From: Pedobacter polysacchareus
GTDB lineage: Bacteria > Bacteroidota > Bacteroidia > Sphingobacteriales > Sphingobacteriaceae
Direction of reading: 5' to 3'
Assembly: GCF_019802255.1 (NCBI RefSeq)
Contig: NZ_JAHYSS010000001.1
Coordinates: 62,001-126,000 of the forward strand
DNA length: 64,000 nucleotides
In this document: one piece after another, positions 35,305 to 43,376 of the stretch
How the letters are laid out: every line of letters begins with the position of its first letter
How positions within the stretch are numbered: the first letter of the stretch is position 1
The notes under the pieces: generated by a model
The model's input: the letters and a program-made list of their open reading frames with translations, nothing else
Told to the model about the DNA's origin: nothing
Databases searched by the model: none
Translations under genes and position numbers: made by a program

Positions 35305-36735
35305 CTAACGCAAGGTGGAGTAGTTGTAAAACTGCAGCCGTCCTGTGCCCATCACTTCTATTGTTTTTATTTCTTCTGTCCCATTCGATGCTTTCAAAGT
35401 CAGCGTAATGGTATTTTTCCCTTTTTGTAAAGGGATTCTTGCATAACTAATGCTGGCGGGTAAAGACTGCCAGTTTCTGGTATCGGATTTCTCCGACAAT
35501 AAACTATACAATTGAACGCCAAAACCTAGTCCTTCCAGTAAAGAGTTGTCTTTTCCATTCTTTCCAGTTCCTTTTGAACTTTCCCGAAGCACATATTCCG
35601 CGCTTTTCTTCACTGCCAGGCGACTTAGCGTTTTACCCATTTCTTTTAGAAATCGCTGTTGCAAAGTTTTATAGGCCAGTTCATTGATGTCCTCTGCTTT
35701 TTCAAACCCCACTGTTGTTTTCCCATCCGTCAAAGTGGCGCTGCTAAAAAATGGCGGCCTGCTCACATATTTCGGAAAAGCAGCCCTTAAACTCTGAACG
35801 GAATTTACATTAAAATCGCTGCCGTAACCGTTGCTGAAAGGAATAATAATTGTTCCGCCCACATTGGTGAAAAACAAACTGCCATCCTCTCCTTTGACCA
35901 AAGAGAAGAAAAACTCTTCCTGTTCCTTTACCGGGGCCAGTCCATTCTCCCAGAAGAACACCAGTTCGCCGCCTTCCGGTGCTTGCACTGGCGTATATTT
36001 AAGCTTTAAAATTGCCTCGAAACGCTGTAATTCGGCGGTAAAGCCCATTGCCGCAGCCGTTCTTAAAAGGTCTTTTTTCAGTTCTTCCGGCATCGGCGTG
36101 CCATAATAGGTTTGATCTTTACTGTTCAGGTAAACCTCCGCAGCATTACGATAAGCAATGAATGCATTGTTCATATCGCCATCATATTCATAGATCAAGC
36201 CCTGCAGCATTAAAGAGAAGGCATCTTTCGAATAGCGGCTATCCTTATTATTGAACTTATCGCCTTGTTCCTGAGACTGTAATCCGATCCGTCTGGCTTC
36301 CACAATAGCGTCTTCCGGTTTACCGAGATACACATAATTTAAAGCCTTATAATAATGGATCATGAACTTCTCAAAATCTTCTCCTTTATAGACCTGATTC
36401 ATTGGGTTTACTAAAGTCCCAACTACTGCGTCCATTGTACCGCCCAATCCATTTTCCAACAGCTGATCGGCTTCATTGAAGTAGCGGTTACTATTTTCAT
36501 AATCACCCATCAAGTGAGCCGTTTTCCCCTTTTCCATCAGGAACAGCAGCTTATTACGAGGTTTTTGCAGGAGCTTATTCTTTTCCAGCTCCTTCATCGC
36601 CTCTGTATAATTACCACTAGCCATCTGCTTATAATATGGCGTAATCATATCATTATAGCTGGAACAGCTAAAAAGAAAGAGCATCAATCCTATAAAGATT
36701 GATGCTCTAAAAGTATGCTTAGTGTGATTCACCAT
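35305..36735 (-). CDS. COG3014-like TPR lipoprotein
   Basis: A 476-residue lipoprotein (lipobox FLFSC, Cys about 24). The N-terminal ~250 residues are TPR-like: YTEAMKELEKNKLLQ, GDYENSNRYFNEADQLL, MIHYYKALNYVYLGKPEDA and DGDMNNAFIAYRNAAEVY are consecutive helical-repeat pieces. The C-terminal half is beta-rich with ELVFFWENGLAPVKEQEEF and ARIPLQKGKNTITLTLKA. This resembles COG3014 lipoproteins, which are often encoded beside LpoB-type penicillin-binding protein activators, and the LpoB-like gene here is directly upstream (25-bp gap). A role in peptidoglycan synthesis control is therefore inferred from context. Confidence 0.82.
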   Translation of the reverse strand: MVNHTKHTFRASIFIGLMLFLFSCSSYNDMITPYYKQMASGNYTEAMKELEKNKLLQKPRNKLLFLMEKGKTAHLMGDYENSNRYFNEADQLLENGLGGTMDAVVGTLVNPMNQVYKGEDFEKFMIHYYKALNYVYLGKPEDAIVEARRIGLQSQEQGDKFNNKDSRYSKDAFSLMLQGLIYEYDGDMNNAFIAYRNAAEVYLNSKDQTYYGTPMPEELKKDLLRTAAAMGFTAELQRFEAILKLKYTPVQAPEGGELVFFWENGLAPVKEQEEFFFSLVKGEDGSLFFTNVGGTIIIPFSNGYGSDFNVNSVQSLRAAFPKYVSRPPFFSSATLTDGKTTVGFEKAEDINELAYKTLQQRFLKEMGKTLSRLAVKKSAEYVLRESSKGTGKNGKDNSLLEGLGFGVQLYSLLSEKSDTRNWQSLPASISYARIPLQKGKNTITLTLKASNGTEEIKTIEVMGTGRLQFYNYSTLR

Positions 36736-36760
36736 GTGAGATTTAGCCTGTTAAGCCAGA

Positions 36761-37354
36761 CTAATTTTTAACGTATTTCGTGATTTTTTTATCGCCAATC
36801 CAAACCACTTCATTGGTCTGAATATCGGTCAGTTCCAGATTTACCTGGTAGTAAACTACTTTTTGTCTTTTATGAGCGTCTACAATAGAGTTGATCGATC
36901 CCTGAAGGATGTAATCTGCACCATTCTCCAGTCCGAATTTCTTCATCGTAGATACCGAAGCATTTTCCTGCTGATCTGCTTTCTCTGCACGCAGTTCTTC
37001 TCTCTTTTTACCACCTTGAACCAGCCTTACCCGGCCACTTTGGATGAAAGCCTGTTCTACATCTTTTACGAAAGTCTCCGCATCAATGTGTTCATGACTT
37101 TTATTGGTCACCACACCCACGATTACAGTCGGTTTCTTGCCCGCTTTCGCTTCTAAATATTCCGGTAACCATTTGCTTCCCAAAATGCTCTGTGTCATTT
37201 CCTGGGCCACTAATCTTGAATCTGTATTGTTCCAATTACCGCTGATGTCGATCGTTTGATCAGGATTTACACGTGTAACTTGTCTGGAGCAAGAACTGAT
37301 CATGATTCCAGAGGCTGCAATAGCCACTAAGGTGATTATCTTTTTGAACTGCAT
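36761..37354 (-). CDS. LpoB-like penicillin-binding protein activator lipoprotein
   Basis: A 197-residue lipoprotein (lipobox ISSC, Cys about 22). The body matches the LpoB/FlgO-type fold: DISGNWNNTDSRLVAQEMTQ, PTVIVGVVTNKSHEHIDAE, FGLENGADYILQGSI and VYYQVNLELTDIQTNEVVW. In E. coli LpoB reaches through the peptidoglycan from the outer membrane and stimulates PBP1b. This protein lacks the long Pro/Gln-rich linker of E. coli LpoB, so its reach may differ. It is the middle gene of a three- or four-gene minus-strand cluster with the COG3014-like lipoprotein and the Gly/Tyr-rich protein. Confidence 0.85.
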   Translation of the reverse strand: MQFKKIITLVAIAASGIMISSCSRQVTRVNPDQTIDISGNWNNTDSRLVAQEMTQSILGSKWLPEYLEAKAGKKPTVIVGVVTNKSHEHIDAETFVKDVEQAFIQSGRVRLVQGGKKREELRAEKADQQENASVSTMKKFGLENGADYILQGSINSIVDAHKRQKVVYYQVNLELTDIQTNEVVWIGDKKITKYVKN

Positions 37355-37391
37355 ATATTTAAAAAATAAAATTTTCTATTGTTGTGGTGTC

Positions 37392-37802
37392 TTACCAACG
37401 TCCAAAATGTCTGTGGTAGCCAATATTAAAACCTCCATACCGACCATAATGTCCAAATCCCAGACCTAAAGTAGCGCCAAAATTAGGATAATAATTATAA
37501 TTAAAGGAGGGGTAAAAATAACCATTGTTATAATCGTAAGGGCTGTACCAGTTGTTGTTTCTTTCCCTGCGCTGCTGACGGCGTTCTTCTCTGGCAGTAT
37601 ACCAGTCGTAAGCTTTATAGGTACTTTGGACAGTACTGCCTTGTGTCAGATTTAAAGAATCTGCCAGCCCCATGTATTTGGCGCGGCTTTCCTGATACCT
37701 CGGGTTTTGATCTTTAAACAGTGGAGGCGTTTGCGCAAAACCAATTGTAGCATATACAAAACTGATCATGCAACCTAAGCTAAATATCAAATTTCGTTTC
37801 AT
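37392..37802 (-). CDS. Secreted Asn/Tyr/Gly-rich protein, unrecognised
   Basis: A 136-residue exported protein with signal peptide MKRNLIFSLGCMISFVYATI, cleaved near GFAQ. A charged middle (YTAREERRQQRRERNNNW) leads to a C-terminal third rich in Tyr, Asn, Phe and Gly (DYNNGYFYPSFNYNYYPNFG, then GLGFGHYGRYGGFN), ending HRHFGRW. The composition is that of low-complexity surface or envelope proteins; no family is recognised. It is the first gene of the cluster with the LpoB-like gene 37 bases downstream, and has a candidate promoter at 37864-37871. Confidence 0.75.
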   Translation of the reverse strand: MKRNLIFSLGCMISFVYATIGFAQTPPLFKDQNPRYQESRAKYMGLADSLNLTQGSTVQSTYKAYDWYTAREERRQQRRERNNNWYSPYDYNNGYFYPSFNYNYYPNFGATLGLGFGHYGRYGGFNIGYHRHFGRW

Positions 37803-37863
37803 CTTTTTATGTTTTTATCTGACGCTTAAAATAGGACAACATTTATGCCAATGATTCACGATA

Positions 37864-37871
37864 CAAAGTTA
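37864..37871 (-). promoter_or_regulatory. Candidate -7 box for the LpoB-like gene cluster
   Basis: On the minus strand TAACTTTG, an exact TAnnTTTG match and the same octamer as in the ffh promoter, lies 61 bases before the ATG at 37802. No clear TTG at -33 was found. Confidence 0.45.
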
Positions 37872-37997
37872 AACATGACCCTGATTTTTACTGCCATTTT
37901 AACGTTAAAAAATGTTAATTAACCAGCGTAACAAAACTTTGACATCCTGGCAATCAACGGACATTATCTACCTGGTATTCAGAACACTGACTACCAA

Positions 37998-38591
37998 TCA
38001 ATCTGCTTTCAACTGCTTAATGAAATCTACAAACTTCTTATTCCCATAATCCGCAGCACCAACTTCATGGTAAGAAAGGCGGCCATGCTTATCCAGGACT
38101 ACGGTTGTAGGCAGGGAACCCGCAAATAACTGCTGAGGAATTCGACTTGCTACCGCATAAACCGGCATCTGGTATTTCTTTCTATCCATATATTTCTTCG
38201 CTTTTGCGAAATCACTATCGGCATCCACCATAATGAAAACGACTCCCTCATCACCCTTGAATTGTTCGTATAGTTTATTTACGGAAGGCATTTCCGCTAA
38301 ACACGGAGGGCACCAGGTAGCCCAAAAATTAATGAAGATTACTTTGCCTTTTAAATCGCCCAGGTCTACCACTTTTCCTGACGCATCTTTAAACCTTACT
38401 CCAGCAAGACTTTCCGACTGTATATTTTCATTACCTTTTTTATAATCGATACTGGTATCAGGTGAAAACAGACCTACCTTCATCAGCCCCTGGATCATTA
38501 ATGCCTTTGCCGATGGTACAAAAAGAACCACCAGGATCAGCACACCCAAAAGGCCGTTTATCACATTACTCTTATTGAAGATCTTTCTCAT
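37998..38591 (-). CDS. TlpA-family thioredoxin-like disulfide reductase, membrane anchored
   Basis: A 197-residue thioredoxin-fold protein facing the periplasm. The N-terminal hydrophobic helix (about 10-30, VINGLLGVLILVVLFVPSAK) has no clear cleavage site and acts as an anchor. The redox motif WATWCPPC (C94, C97) sits in FINFWATWCPPCLAEMPSVN. The cis-Pro region is SLPTTVVLDKHG. The family reduces disulfides in exported proteins, for example for cytochrome c maturation; no such genes are adjacent, so the partner is unknown. It is divergent from the prolyl oligopeptidase gene (84-bp spacer). Confidence 0.92.
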   Translation of the reverse strand: MRKIFNKSNVINGLLGVLILVVLFVPSAKALMIQGLMKVGLFSPDTSIDYKKGNENIQSESLAGVRFKDASGKVVDLGDLKGKVIFINFWATWCPPCLAEMPSVNKLYEQFKGDEGVVFIMVDADSDFAKAKKYMDRKKYQMPVYAVASRIPQQLFAGSLPTTVVLDKHGRLSYHEVGAADYGNKKFVDFIKQLKAD

Positions 38592-38675
38592 TTAGATAAA
38601 GTTTTAATTGGAATTATCCCAAATTAATGAAATTAATCTATTTTGTAGAGAATATGCCTCAACCTTTACTAACTT

Positions 38676-40826
38676 ATGATAAAAAAAACTCTTCCAGGAT
38701 TACTGTTACTCAGCGTAGCTTTGTCCTGTACAAACAAAGCACAAAAAATGGAACCCTATAAATGGCCAAATGCTACCCCACCGGTAGCGGAAGTGAAACC
38801 ACATATCAGAACTATTCATGGTGATACGGTGGTAGATAATTATTACTGGATGATTGACTACTTTAAAAAAGGGAAAGACAGTACTGCTGTAGTGGAATAC
38901 CTGACCGAAGAGAATAAATACCTGGATACGATGATGGCTGGGACGAAACAGCTTCAGGCTGATCTTTTTAAAGAGTTGAAAGGTCGTATCAAAGAAAAAG
39001 ACGAATCAGTACCCGTATTGAAAAATGGTTATTTCTATTATACCAGAAGCGAAGAAGGACAGCAATATTATAAATACTGCAGAAAAAAAGGCAGTCTGGA
39101 TGCCAAAGAAGAGATCTTATTAGATGTAGATGACCTGGCAAAAGGATTACCTTACTATTCCGCTACTGGTTTTGCCATCAGCCCGGACAATAAAATGCTG
39201 GCCTTTGGTGTAGATAAAGTATCGAGGCGCCAATATGTGATCCATGTTAAAAATCTGGAAACCGGCGAAGTTTTTAAAGATGCCATTCCAAATACCGAAG
39301 GTGATGCCACTTGGGCTGCCGACAATAAGACCATTTTTTACACGGCTAAAAATCCAGTCACTCTACTGAGTGAAAAGATAAAAAAACATGTATTAAATAC
39401 CGACGCGAAACTGGATGAGACCGTCTATGAAGAAAAAGACAAGTCGAATTATATTGGTGTGGGTAAATCAAAATCAGGTAAATACCTTTTCATTTATTCG
39501 CAGGCCACGCAATCAAATGAGATGAGGATTCTGGATGCAGATAAACCTAATGAAGCCTTTAAAGTTTTCCAGCCAAGGGTAAAAGATGTGCTGTATGATG
39601 TGATTGCACTGGATGATAAGTTTCTGATCCTGACCAATTGGGAGGCCAAAAACTTCCGGCTGATGGAATGTCCACTGGACAAGCCAGAAAGGGCAAATTG
39701 GAAGGAAGTAATTCCGCATCGCAAAGATGTTTTACTGGAAAGTGTGGATGAATTTAAAAGTCATATCGTAGTAACTGAGCGTAAAAACGGATTGACACAA
39801 CTGCTGGTTCGTCCATTCAATGGTGCTGAATATCACATTGCTTTTGAAGAGCCAACTTATATGGCGCAGGTCGGTTCAAACCCAGATTATCAAAGCAAAA
39901 CTTTGCGTTATATCTATTCATCGCTCACCACGCCAACTGCTACTTATGATTATCATGTAGACACAAAAGCGCAGCAACTGATGAAACAGCAGGAAGTAGT
40001 GGGTGGCTATGATAAAGCAGCATATGTTTCGGAACGCCTATATGCGACTGCAAAAGACGGCACCAAAGTTCCCATCTCCCTCGTTTACAAAAAAGGATTG
40101 AAGAAGGATGGCAATGCGCCATTATTGTTATATGCCTATGGTTCTTACGGATCCAGTATGGATGCGACTTTTAGCAGCGGCAGGTTAAGCTTACTGGATA
40201 GAGGCTTTGTATTTGCCATCGCGCACATTCGTGGAGGCCAGGAGATGGGCCGACAATGGTATGAAGACGGTAAATTGATGAAGAAGAAGAATACTTTTAC
40301 CGATTTCATTGATTGCGGACAATACCTGATTGATCAGAAACTGACCAGCAAAGGCCATTTATATGCGCAAGGCGGTAGTGCCGGCGGGTTGTTAATGGGT
40401 GCAGTCATCAATATGGCTCCAGACATGTGGAATGGCATCATTGCACAGGTTCCTTTTGTAGATGTGATCAACACGATGCTGGACGAAAGTATTCCTTTAA
40501 CCACCAATGAATTTGATGAATGGGGAAATCCGAAGCAAAAAGCCGCTTATGATTATATGAAAAGTTATTCTCCGTATGAAAACATTGAGAAAAAAGCTTA
40601 TCCGAATATGTTGGTCACGACTGGACTTCACGATAGTCAGGTGCAGTATTTTGAGCCCGCTAAATGGGTCGCCAAACTAAGGGCTACCAAGACCGATAAG
40701 AATGTATTGCTGCTCAAAACTGACATGGACTTTGGCCATGGCGGCGCATCTGGCAGGTTCGATTACCTGAAAGACGTTGCGCTAAATTATGCCTTCTTAT
40801 TTGCATTGGAAGGGATCAATAAATAA
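38676..40826 (+). CDS. S9A-family prolyl oligopeptidase, lipoprotein
   Basis: A 716-residue serine peptidase that cleaves short peptides after proline (or basic residues in oligopeptidase-B-like members). The N-terminus is a lipoprotein signal (MIKKTLPGLLLLSVALSC, Cys 18), placing it in the envelope. A seven-bladed propeller (about 85-430) is followed by the alpha/beta-hydrolase domain. The catalytic triad is visible as S568 in GGSAGGLLMG, D653 in TGLHDSQVQYFEP and H688 in DFGHGGASGRF. Motifs DNYYWMIDY and AHIRGGQEMGRQWYEDGKLM are typical. It has no operon partner. It is convergent with the S74-protein gene, with a hairpin between them. Confidence 0.95.
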   Translation: MIKKTLPGLLLLSVALSCTNKAQKMEPYKWPNATPPVAEVKPHIRTIHGDTVVDNYYWMIDYFKKGKDSTAVVEYLTEENKYLDTMMAGTKQLQADLFKELKGRIKEKDESVPVLKNGYFYYTRSEEGQQYYKYCRKKGSLDAKEEILLDVDDLAKGLPYYSATGFAISPDNKMLAFGVDKVSRRQYVIHVKNLETGEVFKDAIPNTEGDATWAADNKTIFYTAKNPVTLLSEKIKKHVLNTDAKLDETVYEEKDKSNYIGVGKSKSGKYLFIYSQATQSNEMRILDADKPNEAFKVFQPRVKDVLYDVIALDDKFLILTNWEAKNFRLMECPLDKPERANWKEVIPHRKDVLLESVDEFKSHIVVTERKNGLTQLLVRPFNGAEYHIAFEEPTYMAQVGSNPDYQSKTLRYIYSSLTTPTATYDYHVDTKAQQLMKQQEVVGGYDKAAYVSERLYATAKDGTKVPISLVYKKGLKKDGNAPLLLYAYGSYGSSMDATFSSGRLSLLDRGFVFAIAHIRGGQEMGRQWYEDGKLMKKKNTFTDFIDCGQYLIDQKLTSKGHLYAQGGSAGGLLMGAVINMAPDMWNGIIAQVPFVDVINTMLDESIPLTTNEFDEWGNPKQKAAYDYMKSYSPYENIEKKAYPNMLVTTGLHDSQVQYFEPAKWVAKLRATKTDKNVLLLKTDMDFGHGGASGRFDYLKDVALNYAFLFALEGINK

Positions 40827-40876
40827 AAAAAGTTTTTCTGGGGAGTAGAAAAGCCCCCGTAATTACCTAAATACAA

Positions 40877-40914
40877 AGCCCCCCTCAAAAACATTCAACT
40901 TTTTAAGGGGGGCT
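40877..40914. terminator. Hairpin between convergent genes, probable bidirectional terminator
   Basis: AGCCCCCCT (40877-40885) pairs with AGGGGGGCT (40906-40914). After one mismatch a further A5/T5 stem leads to an eight-base loop. The flanks are T-rich but lack a clean U-run on either strand. It lies 50 bases after the oligopeptidase stop and 20 bases after the end of the leftward S74 gene. Confidence 0.65.
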
Positions 40915-40933
40915 CGGTATTTTATAAAAGTGT

Positions 40934-41863
40934 TTATTTCTTTGCTTTCAGTAGTTCCTTCAATTCCGCAACTGCCTTTTTCAAATCCTCAATTTCTGAT
41001 TTCATGCTTTTCAATTCTCTTTGCTGAACCGCGATTTCTTCATCATGTTCCTGCCATCCTTTCAATAAAGGGACGGTCATCGATTGATAATTCAGGGAAA
41101 GTGTCTTCTTTTGATCGCTGCCTGCTTTTACCAGAGAAGGGAAAAACTCCTGTACATTTTGCGCGATAAAACCGATCTGGTGTAAATCTACATCACGTCG
41201 GTCATAAGACACGGCATGCAGCCTCCTCAGCTGTTCAGAAACCGGAGGAAGCGTCTCAATGTTCTTCTTCAAGCGGATGTCGGAATTTGCCGTTACATCC
41301 CCTGAAGCTTTAATGTCTCCATTCACAATCACCTGCCCGGTTACTGTCAACTCTGAGTTCACATCCAGGGTGGTAAACTTTCCTTGTGCAGGTGTAGAAC
41401 TACCAATCAGCGTATTGTCGATTGCCCCTTTGGTAATTTCCACGTTGTCTTTATTCTGAATGGCTAAGGTTCCTAAGCCCAGATTTTCTCTTGCGGCTTC
41501 GGCAGTAATTGCACCCGTTCCTCCTTTTTCAATAGCCAGGGTTTCTCCTGTACCACCTCCGGTACCGCCACCCATTTGGCTTTCTACCCAGTTAGTATTG
41601 GCAAGCCCGCCTTTTAGCTGGTAAAATTTCTCTTCCAGGATGGAGTAGACCAGCATCCCCACAGATCTCCTGGCCGGAGTAATCAGGTCTCTTTCCGCAT
41701 TGCTGGCTACAGACCGGAAGCCTCCTTTCCCATAAATATCACTATGGGTTGCATACTTATCCGTCAGGTCGTTCGGCTCCAAAGCCCCGATTACCTTTAC
41801 CTGCGCTACCGCGGAAAATGAGCTGATGCACAGGAATACACAAAATATATAGATCGCTTTCAT
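40934..41863 (-). CDS. Secreted tail-fibre-like protein with C-terminal S74 (intramolecular chaperone) domain
   Basis: Exported protein of about 309 residues from the preferred ATG at 41863, which opens a good signal peptide (MKAIYIFCVFLCISSFSAVA). The frame extends upstream to an ATG at 41932 (332 residues), so the start is uncertain. An N-terminal domain (GGFRSVASNAERDLITPARR, then SVGMLVYSILEEKFYQL and NTNWV) also occurs in the upstream gene. The middle has the EKGGTGAITAEAARENLGLG pattern of fibre proteins and a GQVIVNGDIKASGDVTANSD stretch. The S74 domain starts at SDIRLKKNIETL and includes QIGFIAQNVQEFFPSLV and LSLNYQSM. A C-terminal coiled coil follows. S74 domains trimerise fibres and may cut themselves off before the SD.RLK motif. 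It is the third gene of the giant-protein operon. Confidence 0.85.
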   Translation of the reverse strand: MKAIYIFCVFLCISSFSAVAQVKVIGALEPNDLTDKYATHSDIYGKGGFRSVASNAERDLITPARRSVGMLVYSILEEKFYQLKGGLANTNWVESQMGGGTGGGTGETLAIEKGGTGAITAEAARENLGLGTLAIQNKDNVEITKGAIDNTLIGSSTPAQGKFTTLDVNSELTVTGQVIVNGDIKASGDVTANSDIRLKKNIETLPPVSEQLRRLHAVSYDRRDVDLHQIGFIAQNVQEFFPSLVKAGSDQKKTLSLNYQSMTVPLLKGWQEHDEEIAVQQRELKSMKSEIEDLKKAVAELKELLKAKK

Positions 41864-41958
41864 TGGGATATAATTTTCATTACGCTTCATTGCTGTTTCA
41901 AAACTCATCATTAATGCTTTAAAATTCTTCATTGCTGTTTTAGATATGAAATGATGGC

Positions 41959-43371
41959 CTATTGAATGGTAAAAGTTACCGGTGCTGCTGTATTGTCTTT
42001 TTGCACATAAATCACATAATCGGTGACCCCGCCAGCAGTATTTCTAAAGGACCTGGTGGTCTTTTCAAAAGCACCGGTAGAATCCAGAATGCCGACGATG
42101 ATTTTAGTTCCACCCCAGGCTGCAGGATAGGCAATTACCAGCTTTTGTCGGCCGGAAGGACTTGCTGCTTTATTGCTTACAGCCGCCGAACTCCCGAATT
42201 CACTAGTCAGGGCCAGGATTTGTGCATCAGTGGGTGCAAAATTTTCACCATCATCACCGCCAGTTGCAAAACCATAGTACCGTTTCCATTGGAAGCTCAG
42301 CGAGGCCGTTGCTTCTGTAGTTTTATTATCGGCTGTTTTTACGATTAATTTAAACACATTCGCCTCATTATTTTTTGCCATTACAGTGACCGTTCCAGTG
42401 ACCGAAGCCCCTGGAGCTGGTGAAGTGCTAAAAACCTCCTGACCTGCTACATTGATACTGGTCAGCTCTCCGGTTTCCATTGCCCGCCCCGCGGTCCAGT
42501 TTAGAGAAACCGAAGTGGTACCTGATGGGCCCATCTCTCTATTTCCTGATGGATTACCGGTTAAACTCGCTGTGGGGCCTAAAGAAGGATAGAATACGGC
42601 TTCAATCCATTTAGCAAGGTCGTTGGTTCCAGGGTTTACATCTTTATAATAGGCTCCGGTAATCGGTCTGTTTCCATTGAAAGCACCAACATTTCCACCA
42701 CCGCCACCGCCTAGAGTTGCTTTGTCTACCCAGGTCACAGATCCTTCTGCATTGCTGACCATCACCTGATCTTCCGCCTCAGACTTGATGTGCGCTGCGG
42801 TAATTACTTTTTCCGCTATCGAGGGATTCGGATAAGTTCCCTTTAAATCACCCCCTGCAGGTCCGCTAACTGCGCCCTGCAATAAAAGCGGAGGCCAGCT
42901 GGCATCTTCTTTCTTCGGGCCAAAAAGCGTCTGATCTGTTGTATTCACATAAAAATCTCCTGTTTTTCCTGTTCCTGCAACCGGGATTCCCACCCCATAA
43001 ATCAGGTTATTTCCTGCTGCCGCAGCACCAGAGGAGAACAAGACCCAGTTGTTGTTGTTTTCCAGTTCTGCCGGTACATCTGCACAGATCAATTGATATG
43101 TTTTTGTTTTCCCGGTACCGTCGTCCATCACGGTACACAGCATTCCTGGCTGACGTCTTAGCGGGCTCAGGTTATTCCGATCTGCGAGCGTCTGCACCTG
43201 ATGATGTCCACCCTTTGCATCATTCGTATAGATGATCACCTTTCCGGGTACCGGAATCAGTGGATTACCCACAAATTGTGCTGTTCCCTGCTTCGGGGCA
43301 AAAAACACAAATCCCATCGCCACCACCGCACATCTGATCCAATAATCTGTTCGTTTTTGTTTGATTTGCAT
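41959..43371 (-). CDS. Secreted fibre-like protein, shares N-terminal domain with the S74 protein
   Basis: A 470-residue protein, probably exported: after a charged start (MQIKQKRTDYWIRCAVVAMG) comes a short hydrophobic segment ending near GTAQ. Residues about 45-110 hold GGHHQVQTLADRNNLSPLRR, PGMLCTVM, TYQLICAD and NNNNWVLF, the same order of motifs as in the S74 protein. The segment GGDLKGTYPNPSIAEKVITA (about 190-210) is the collar/fibre motif of many Bacteroidetes tail-fibre-like proteins. The remaining part is beta-rich with Thr/Ser/Asn, and ends YVIYVQKDNTAAPVTFTIQ. It starts 5 bases after the stop of the giant gene (TAAAGGATATG), so the two are co-transcribed. I cannot name a known function. 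Confidence 0.8.
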   Translation of the reverse strand: MQIKQKRTDYWIRCAVVAMGFVFFAPKQGTAQFVGNPLIPVPGKVIIYTNDAKGGHHQVQTLADRNNLSPLRRQPGMLCTVMDDGTGKTKTYQLICADVPAELENNNNWVLFSSGAAAAGNNLIYGVGIPVAGTGKTGDFYVNTTDQTLFGPKKEDASWPPLLLQGAVSGPAGGDLKGTYPNPSIAEKVITAAHIKSEAEDQVMVSNAEGSVTWVDKATLGGGGGGNVGAFNGNRPITGAYYKDVNPGTNDLAKWIEAVFYPSLGPTASLTGNPSGNREMGPSGTTSVSLNWTAGRAMETGELTSINVAGQEVFSTSPAPGASVTGTVTVMAKNNEANVFKLIVKTADNKTTEATASLSFQWKRYYGFATGGDDGENFAPTDAQILALTSEFGSSAAVSNKAASPSGRQKLVIAYPAAWGGTKIIVGILDSTGAFEKTTRSFRNTAGGVTDYVIYVQKDNTAAPVTFTIQ

Positions 43372-43376
43372 ATCCT

